Assembly: GCF_014170335.1 (NCBI RefSeq)
Contig: NZ_LZZS01000016.1
Coordinates: 62,001 to 126,000, forward strand
Direction of reading: 5' to 3'
DNA: 64,000 nt
Source: Achromobacter sp. UMC46
GTDB taxonomy: Bacteria; Pseudomonadota; Gammaproteobacteria; Burkholderiales; Burkholderiaceae_B
Shown: positions 61,949 to 64,000 of the stretch, in pieces
Numbering within the stretch: the first letter of the stretch is position 1
How the letters are laid out: each line of letters opens with the position of its first letter
Program-made: the position numbers and the translations under genes
The notes under the pieces: generated by a model
Told to the model about the DNA's origin: nothing
Seen by the model: the letters and a program-made list of their open reading frames with translations, nothing else
The model's database searches: none

Positions 61949-62638
61949 ATGGACCTGATCAACACCCCCATCGCCCTGCTGGCCGGAATGCTGACCATCG
62001 CGTCGCCGTGCGTGCTGCCTTTGCTGCCGGTGCTGCTTGGCACCTCGCTTGAACGCCCCGGCCGGATGCGCCCCTTGTTCGTCGTGTCCGGCTTCGTGCT
62101 GGCGTTTGCCGGGCTGGGCATCGCGCTCAGCCTGCTTTCCAACCTGAATGCCACGGTGCATGAAGCCGTGCGGTCCACCTCCATCGCGCTGCTGGCGCTG
62201 TTCGGCCTGGTGCGCATCTGGCCGCAGCCCTATGACCGGCTGATCGCCCGGTTTGGCGGACCGCTGCAACGCCTGGCGTTCAGCGCCGGCGGATCCGGCA
62301 GCGGGAACGCGGGCGGCTTCCTGCTGGGCTTGTCGCTGGGCGCCGTGTGGACGCCGTGCGCGGGCCCCGTGCTGGCGTCGATCCTGGTGCTGGCGGCCAA
62401 AGCCCAAGACCTGACGCAGTCCAGCACGCTGCTGCTGGTCTTCGCCATCGGCGCCGGCATCCCGATGCTGGCGATCGCCTACGGCGGGCAGGCCATCGCG
62501 GTCCGGGTGCGCGGGCTGTCCCGCTACACGCATCGCTTGCAGCAGGGCTTCGGCGTGCTGCTGATCCTGACGGCGGCAGCCATCTACTTCCAGTACGACA
62601 TCCTGGCCTACGCCTGGATCAGCAACCTTTTCAATTGA
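61949..62638 (+). CDS. CcdA/DsbD-type membrane thiol-disulfide transporter
   Basis: 229 residues, six hydrophobic segments. The two redox Cys appear in IASPCVLPLLPV and WTPCAGPVLASI, as in CcdA. Moves electrons from cytoplasmic thioredoxin to periplasmic partners. ATG 61949 with AAAGGA upstream; the open frame continues upstream without family match. Followed 30 nt later by a thioredoxin-like gene, its likely partner. Confidence 0.9.
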   Translation: MDLINTPIALLAGMLTIASPCVLPLLPVLLGTSLERPGRMRPLFVVSGFVLAFAGLGIALSLLSNLNATVHEAVRSTSIALLALFGLVRIWPQPYDRLIARFGGPLQRLAFSAGGSGSGNAGGFLLGLSLGAVWTPCAGPVLASILVLAAKAQDLTQSSTLLLVFAIGAGIPMLAIAYGGQAIAVRVRGLSRYTHRLQQGFGVLLILTAAAIYFQYDILAYAWISNLFN

Positions 62639-62668
62639 ACTTTGCCACTCACCCCAAGGAGTCCGACC

Positions 62669-63205
62669 ATGTTTGCTTCCATCAAGAAGATCGCGCTGGG
62701 CGCGTTGATCGCCACGTCGCTGGCGGCGTCCGTGCTGCCCGGCACCGCGCAGGCCGCCGCCACGCCGGTCCCCGCGCCGGAATTCACCGGCATCGAAAAC
62801 TGGCTGAACAGCCCGCCGCTGACCGTGGCCTCGCAGCGCGGCAAGGTCGTGCTGGTGGATTTCTGGACCTACACGTGCATCAACTGCATCCGCACCCTGC
62901 CGTACGTCACCAACTGGCATCAGAAGTACAAGGACCAGGGCCTGGTCGTGGTGGGCGTCCATACGCCGGAGTTCCCCTTCGAACGCTCGACCGCCAATGT
63001 CCAGAAGGCGCTGGAACGCTTCAAGATCACGTATCCGGTGGCGCAGGACAACCGCTACGCCACTTGGGAGGCCTATAGCAACCAGTACTGGCCGGCCGTC
63101 TACCTGATCGATAAGCAAGGCCAGATCGTCTACCGCCATTTCGGCGAAGGCAACTACGCCGAGACCGAGGCCGAGATCCAGCGCTTGCTGGCGCAACCAG
63201 GCTAG
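62669..63205 (+). CDS. Periplasmic thioredoxin-like protein (TlpA/Redoxin type)
   Basis: 178 residues with a signal peptide ending in AQA-AATPVP. Redox motif is C-I-N-C in WTYTCINCIRTLPY (about residues 71-74); the conserved cis-Pro is in YWPAVYLID. Receives electrons from the CcdA-like protein and reduces a periplasmic target. AAGGAG precedes the ATG at 62669. The C-I-N-C motif is that of DipZ-type C-terminal domains. Confidence 0.9.
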   Translation: MFASIKKIALGALIATSLAASVLPGTAQAAATPVPAPEFTGIENWLNSPPLTVASQRGKVVLVDFWTYTCINCIRTLPYVTNWHQKYKDQGLVVVGVHTPEFPFERSTANVQKALERFKITYPVAQDNRYATWEAYSNQYWPAVYLIDKQGQIVYRHFGEGNYAETEAEIQRLLAQPG

Positions 63206-63222
63206 GCCGGTGCCAGCAGGGG

Positions 63223-64000
63223 CTAGCCCCCCATCTGTTCCGCGCACCAGTCGCGGATTTTTTCCAGGGCGGGCGGCGGCGTCTTGCCGTCCAGCGTTAT
63301 GAACATGAATTCCGAACTTAGCGAAAGCGCCGGCGACAGATGCAATTGCACCAGCTCGCCCCGGTCCAGCAGGGTGCGCGCGACCTGCAGCACGCCGAAG
63401 AACACGGCATCCGTGCGGCGAACCACTTCCACCAGGGCGTTCACGTCGTTCGACTGGTACTGGATTGCGTCGTGGAAGTGCGTGCGGTTGCCGAAGTATT
63501 CGTTCAAGCGGTGCGTAATGTCGTGGCTCATCGCGCGGCCGCTGGCGGCCAACGGATACTGGCGCAGTTCGGCGAAAGACAGCGCATGGCGGTGCTCCAG
63601 CGGATGCCCGGCGCGGCAGACGAAGCCCAGCGGCGTGCGCGGAAACAGGTCGAGCGTCAGGTCGTCGTCCGGCGGGACCTGGGTGCGGTGCAGGATCAGC
63701 GCGTCGACCGCGCCTTCGCGCAATTCCTGCAACTGCATGTCGGCGGTGCCTCCACTTAGCTGCACCTTGATGGCGGGATAGCGCTGCATCATGTGCTGCA
63801 GCAAGTGCACGGACAGCATGGCGGTCGGGGCGGGCCCCAGGCCCAGACGCAGCGTGCCGGCCTCGACGTTCGCCAGGATGTTGGCGCTGCGTCGCAGTTC
63901 GGCCAGTTCGACGCGGACCCGGCGTGCGCGGGCCAATGCCAATTCGCCCAGGGCGGTCAGCGTCTTGTTCTTGCCGCGTTCCAGCAGCGGCCCGCCCAGT
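63223..64000 (-). CDS. LysR-family transcriptional regulator (N terminus outside window)
   Basis: Effector-binding domain and the end of the linker helix are inside; the frame is open to the right edge, so the HTH lies beyond it. Typical LysR features: GTLRLGLGPAPTAMLSVHLLQHMMQRYPAIKVQL and GFVCRAGHPLEHR. Convergent with the thioredoxin-like gene, 17 bp apart. Target unknown. Confidence 0.9.
   Translation of the reverse strand, partial: LGGPLLERGKNKTLTALGELALARARRVRVELAELRRSANILANVEAGTLRLGLGPAPTAMLSVHLLQHMMQRYPAIKVQLSGGTADMQLQELREGAVDALILHRTQVPPDDDLTLDLFPRTPLGFVCRAGHPLEHRHALSFAELRQYPLAASGRAMSHDITHRLNEYFGNRTHFHDAIQYQSNDVNALVEVVRRTDAVFFGVLQVARTLLDRGELVQLHLSPALSLSSEFMFITLDGKTPPPALEKIRDWCAEQMGG

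Noticed and set aside
1..64000. CRISPR array, prophage or integrative element
   Set aside because: No short regularly spaced repeats, no phage structural or integrase genes, no intact tRNA with flanking repeats seen.

Overview
The window looks like chromosomal DNA of a high-GC betaproteobacterium of the Alcaligenaceae (Achromobacter/Bordetella type). The grounds are: three Bug-family solute receptors, each beside catabolic genes; an FHA-like two-partner secretion pair; many LysR, IclR and GntR regulators paired with catabolic operons; and acnD-prpF. This is inferred from gene content and not from any search. I see no rRNA, CRISPR, prophage or insertion sequence. The window cuts a gene at each end: a sensor kinase on the left and a LysR regulator on the right.

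Layout. 1-8.3 kb: a 7TM sensor kinase, then a two-partner secretion locus (a 1577-residue adhesin with four GLUG and eight YDG repeats, and its outer-membrane transporter), closed by a strong terminator. 8.5-12.5 kb: an exported fumarase/argininosuccinate-lyase-fold protein, and a LysR regulator divergent from an MFS transporter. 12.6-20.9 kb: an acyl-CoA catabolic operon (acyl-CoA ligase, MaoC hydratase, class III CoA-transferase, Bug receptor) divergent from iclR plus a thioesterase, then a sodium:solute symporter with a 40-residue small subunit and a roughly 440-nt structured leader. 21.4-22.3 kb: the prlF-yhaV toxin-antitoxin pair with a perfect 20-bp palindromic operator. 22.3-27 kb: gntR-acnD-prpF, the 2-methylcitrate dehydratase/isomerase part without prpB or prpC. 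27-31 kb: an NTF2-flavin monooxygenase fusion controlled from a sigma-54 promoter by an adjacent AcoR-type activator, with a perfect dyad as likely activator site. 31-35.4 kb: an exported unknown, a Bug receptor, an alpha/beta hydrolase and a DUF1185 protein, divergent from a LysR gene with a clear dyad. 35.5-40 kb: a LysR gene and a fused 2-oxoacid:ferredoxin oxidoreductase. 40.1-44.8 kb: a LysR gene, a Bug receptor, an aconitase-family enzyme with its swivel domain at the N terminus, and an RraA-fold protein. 45-49.6 kb: an exported metallo-beta-lactamase-fold lactonase followed without a gap by a Gld-like ABC exporter set. 49.9-58 kb: a branched-chain-amino-acid-type ABC importer encoded with an aldehyde dehydrogenase, an SDR and a zinc alcohol dehydrogenase, its binding protein last and then a terminator. 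58-64 kb: ohr, an MTA/SAH-nucleosidase-like gene, a two-component system preceded by a tiny exported peptide gene, a CcdA/thioredoxin pair, and the end of a LysR gene.

The common theme is uptake of organic acids (Bug receptors, SSS, ABC) tied to CoA- or oxidation-based catabolism, each module with its own regulator next to it and often a visible operator. The most unusual parts are the reversed-domain aconitase module, the lactonase plus Gld-type ABC operon, the exported lyase, the long symporter leader and the complete sigma-54 control circuit.
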